A stretch of 7,174 nt of DNA. Origin: Holosporales bacterium. GTDB lineage: Bacteria; Pseudomonadota; Alphaproteobacteria; BNTO01. A model generated the notes under the pieces. The model was given only the letters and a program-made list of their open reading frames with translations. It ran no database searches and was not told the DNA's origin. This document shows positions 5,988-7,174 of the stretch, one piece after another; position 1 is the stretch's first letter, and each line of letters begins with the position of its first letter. The translations under genes were made by a program, and so were the position numbers. Where the stretch lies: positions 1 through 7,174 of the forward strand of contig JAISXM010000026.1 in the NCBI GenBank assembly GCA_031270515.1, read 5' to 3'.

Positions 5988-6734
5988 TTATAAACCAAGA
6001 GCAGACCAATCATACGGTCCCTGACTCCACTCACCCAGATTAAAATCATGCGGCCCCTGACTCCACTCACCCAGATTAAAATCATGCGGCCCCTGGCTCC
6101 ACTCACCCAGATTAAAATCATGCGGCCCCTGGCTCCACTCACCCAGATTAAAGTTTGGCCATCCATCGTCAATTTGCCCGCCCTCAGCCCCTTCCTGAGT
6201 TGACCCCGGCACTGCTGGGGGGAGAGGGGGAAGGTACGGCAAGGGTGGAGGCAAAGCGCCAGAGCCAGTTGAGTATTCCTTATCAAGCATAACCACGGAT
6301 CCCCTTTCTCTGCGTCCTACCACCAAACGCTTTCCCTTGTTAGGGTTCAAACAGTTATACCAACGGCATAGGCATTGTTCTCCAGTCCTGCCAAACAATC
6401 GTGAAGCTATTGCATTCCAATCCGGTATTGGCTTTTCACTCCTAGCCTCCCGAATGATTTGATCCTCCTCTGGCGTAAAAGGAAGCGCCTTCGTGCCTTT
6501 GTTCGTGCCTTTGTTAGGGTTCAAATAGCCATGCCAACGATCGCTGCATTGTTTTCCAGTCTTGCCGCCAGGCAACTGTGACGCGACGTAATCCCAAGGC
6601 GCGTTTGGATAGCTCTCCTTAATCCCCCGAATGATTCGATCCTCCTCTGGCGTAAAACGCGCACGCTGGGTTGCGTTGCCCCCCTGGAAGTTTAACAACA
6701 GTGAACCTAACACTAATATTTTTAAACTGGTCAT
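5988..6734 (-). CDS. Secreted two-repeat Myb/SANT-domain protein with C-terminal 12-residue repeats
   Basis: The 248-residue protein starts with a Sec-like signal peptide (MTSLKILVLGSLLLNFQGGNA, probable cleavage near residue 21). Two Myb/SANT repeats follow. Repeat 1 (about 25-72) reads RFTPEEDRII, then PWDYVASQL and GKQCSDRWHGYLNP. Repeat 2 (about 84-131) reads PFTPEEDQII, then DWNAIASRL and GEQCLCRWYNCLNP. In each, the first of the three core Myb tryptophans is Phe (F27, F86), while the second and third are kept (W47/W67, W106/W125). A basic segment KGKRLVVGRRERG (133-145), a proline-rich linker (161-176) and four copies of FNLGEWSQGPHD (195-242) complete it. Tandem Myb repeats bind DNA in eukaryotic transcription factors and are rare in bacteria. 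Behind a signal peptide they suggest export to act on host DNA, which is inference. ATG 6732-6734 has GAGG 8 nt upstream. The gene has its own promoter and no operon partner. Confidence 0.85.
   Translation of the reverse strand: MTSLKILVLGSLLLNFQGGNATQRARFTPEEDRIIRGIKESYPNAPWDYVASQLPGGKTGKQCSDRWHGYLNPNKGTNKGTKALPFTPEEDQIIREARSEKPIPDWNAIASRLFGRTGEQCLCRWYNCLNPNKGKRLVVGRRERGSVVMLDKEYSTGSGALPPPLPYLPPLPPAVPGSTQEGAEGGQIDDGWPNFNLGEWSQGPHDFNLGEWSQGPHDFNLGEWSQGPHDFNLGEWSQGPYDWSALGL
6009..6152 (-). repeat. Four 36-bp in-frame tandem repeats
   Basis: Four nearly identical 36-bp units encode FNLGEWSQGPHD, the last with Tyr for His. The very low divergence between units indicates recent expansion and a likely length polymorphism between strains. 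Each unit keeps the frame, unlike the repeats in the Sel1 gene. Confidence 0.95.
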
Positions 6735-6742
6735 TTAGTTTT

Positions 6743-6746
6743 CCTC
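6743..6746 (-). promoter_or_regulatory. Ribosome binding site of the Myb gene
   Basis: GAGG(AAA) lies 8 nt before ATG 6732-6734 on the minus strand, a good Shine-Dalgarno that supports the start giving the signal peptide. Confidence 0.65.
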
Positions 6747-6768
6747 AAGAGAATATCTTCCACTATTA

Positions 6769-6798
6769 GATATACCCCGACAAAACCCTCGTTGTCAA
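6769..6798 (-). promoter_or_regulatory. Promoter of the Myb gene
   Basis: On the minus strand a perfect TTGACA (-35, 6793-6798) is followed after 18 bp by TATATC (-10, 6769-6774; 4 of 6). Transcription would begin near 6762, giving a short leader of about 28 nt. This is the best sigma-70-type promoter in the window and suggests the gene is transcribed on its own. Confidence 0.65.
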
Positions 6799-6930
6799 GA
6801 GAAAATATTGTGTGTATCAACTTACAAACGTTTAAAGTATTGATCATTGGGGGCCATATAAATAACGAAACATTGCGTTTCGCTGCACAGCAGAATAGAA
6901 TTAACCGTCAGGAGTTTTGTTGGTTGCGTT
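6799..6930. other. Spacer upstream of the Myb promoter
   Basis: No gene is seen. It contains CCATATAAATAA at 6854-6865 (also at 5741-5752) and a small hairpin CGAAAC-ATTGC-GTTTCG at 6866-6882. Confidence 0.4.
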
Positions 6931-6969
6931 TATACCGGATCCCCAAACAGACAATTTGAAACTCGTTGT
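6931..6969 (-). repeat. Diverged copy of the 290-329 repeat arm, inverted
   Basis: Read on the minus strand, this 39-bp segment aligns with 290-329 over its whole length (ACAACGAG-Y-TTCAAATTGT-Y-TGTT, then TGGGG and CCGG), with one gap and a handful of substitutions. It has only one arm of the inverted repeat and lies opposite in orientation to the copy near the tRNA. It looks like a solo end of the same element family. Confidence 0.55.
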
Positions 6970-7018
6970 AATGTATACCCAATCACAAAAAGAGTTAGCA
7001 GCAGGAGTTTCGGAGAAT

Positions 7019-7100
7019 GGGCGCAGGACCCCATTCAACTAGTTGAATGGGCACCCGGGCGCGGGACCCCATTCAACTAGTTGAATGGGCACCCGGGCGC
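7019..7100. repeat. 38-bp tandem repeat, each unit with a perfect 22-bp palindrome
   Basis: Units at 7019-7056 and 7057-7094 differ at one position and are followed by the start of a third (GGGCGCAG). Each holds arms CCCATTCAACT and AGTTGAATGGG with no loop (7030-7051 and 7068-7089), preceded by GGAC and followed by CACCCGGG. The units can form hairpins or cruciforms. No gene is associated with them in the window. Confidence 0.9.
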
Positions 7101-7110
7101 AGAGCTGTAC

Positions 7111-7150
7111 GGACCACCCATAAAAACAAATTGTTTTTATGGGGACCCGG
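7111..7150. repeat. Hairpin element with the same flanks as the 38-bp units
   Basis: CCCATAAAAACAA (7117-7129) and TTGTTTTTATGGG (7131-7143) are perfect 13-bp arms around one base. The outer bases GGACC before and ACCCGG after match the flanks of the units at 7019-7094. The arm sequence instead matches the inverted repeat at 244-262. It therefore links both repeat groups into one family. Confidence 0.75.
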
Positions 7151-7174
7151 TCAAACGTACTGCTCAAGCCCGGA

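Noticed and set aside
5936..6286. 116-codon minus-strand frame with LIWVSGARGRMI-type repeats
   Set aside because: It is the Myb gene repeat region read in another frame; the Myb frame has a signal peptide, recognisable domains, a Shine-Dalgarno and a promoter.
6971..7042. 23-codon plus-strand frame MYTQSQKELAAG
   Set aside because: It has no ribosome binding site, ends inside a palindromic repeat and has no recognisable similarity.

Overview
The window looks like chromosome of a host-associated alphaproteobacterium, most plausibly an intracellular symbiont of a protist in the Holosporales/Rickettsiales range. This is an inference from gene content: an AmpG-type transporter between carD and recR, a secreted Sel1-repeat protein, a secreted protein with two eukaryote-like Myb repeats, the tail of a PD-(D/E)XK/Rpn-type nuclease gene, and many palindromic intergenic repeats. 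Base composition is mixed: AT-rich spacers with short GC-rich islands.

Layout. 1-146: C-terminal tail of an Rpn/PD-(D/E)XK transposase-like nuclease (+). 147-514: spacer holding a MITE-like inverted repeat (about 233-332) and a possible tRNA promoter. 515-588: tRNA-Gln(CTG). 589-942: spacer, with a sel1 promoter candidate at its end. 943-2859: secreted Sel1-repeat protein (+), whose 3' end is made of 27/29-bp tandem DNA repeats read in shifting frames. 2914-3028: a 115-bp inverted-repeat element between the convergent sel1 and recR ends, probably a two-way terminator. 3024-5514: carD-ampG-recR operon (-), each gene overlapping the next by 4 nt. 5527-5800: carD upstream region with four 11-bp repeats and a nested hairpin. 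5780-5987: a GC-rich stretch with a doubtful small ORF, a terminator-like hairpin and a 17-bp palindrome, downstream of the Myb gene. 5988-6734: secreted double-Myb protein (-) with a clear promoter (6769-6798). 6799-7174: no gene, but a cluster of palindromic repeats related to the one at 233-332.

How the genes fit together. CarD (RNA polymerase regulator), an AmpG-family permease and RecR (recombinational repair) appear to be one translationally coupled transcript. The Sel1 and Myb proteins both start with Sec signal peptides and carry expandable repeats, which suits envelope or exported host-interaction factors. The Myb protein is the most notable item: a DNA-binding fold of eukaryotic type behind a bacterial signal peptide, ending in four near-identical 12-residue aromatic/acidic repeats. 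It is a candidate effector acting on host chromatin, which the sequence suggests but cannot prove.
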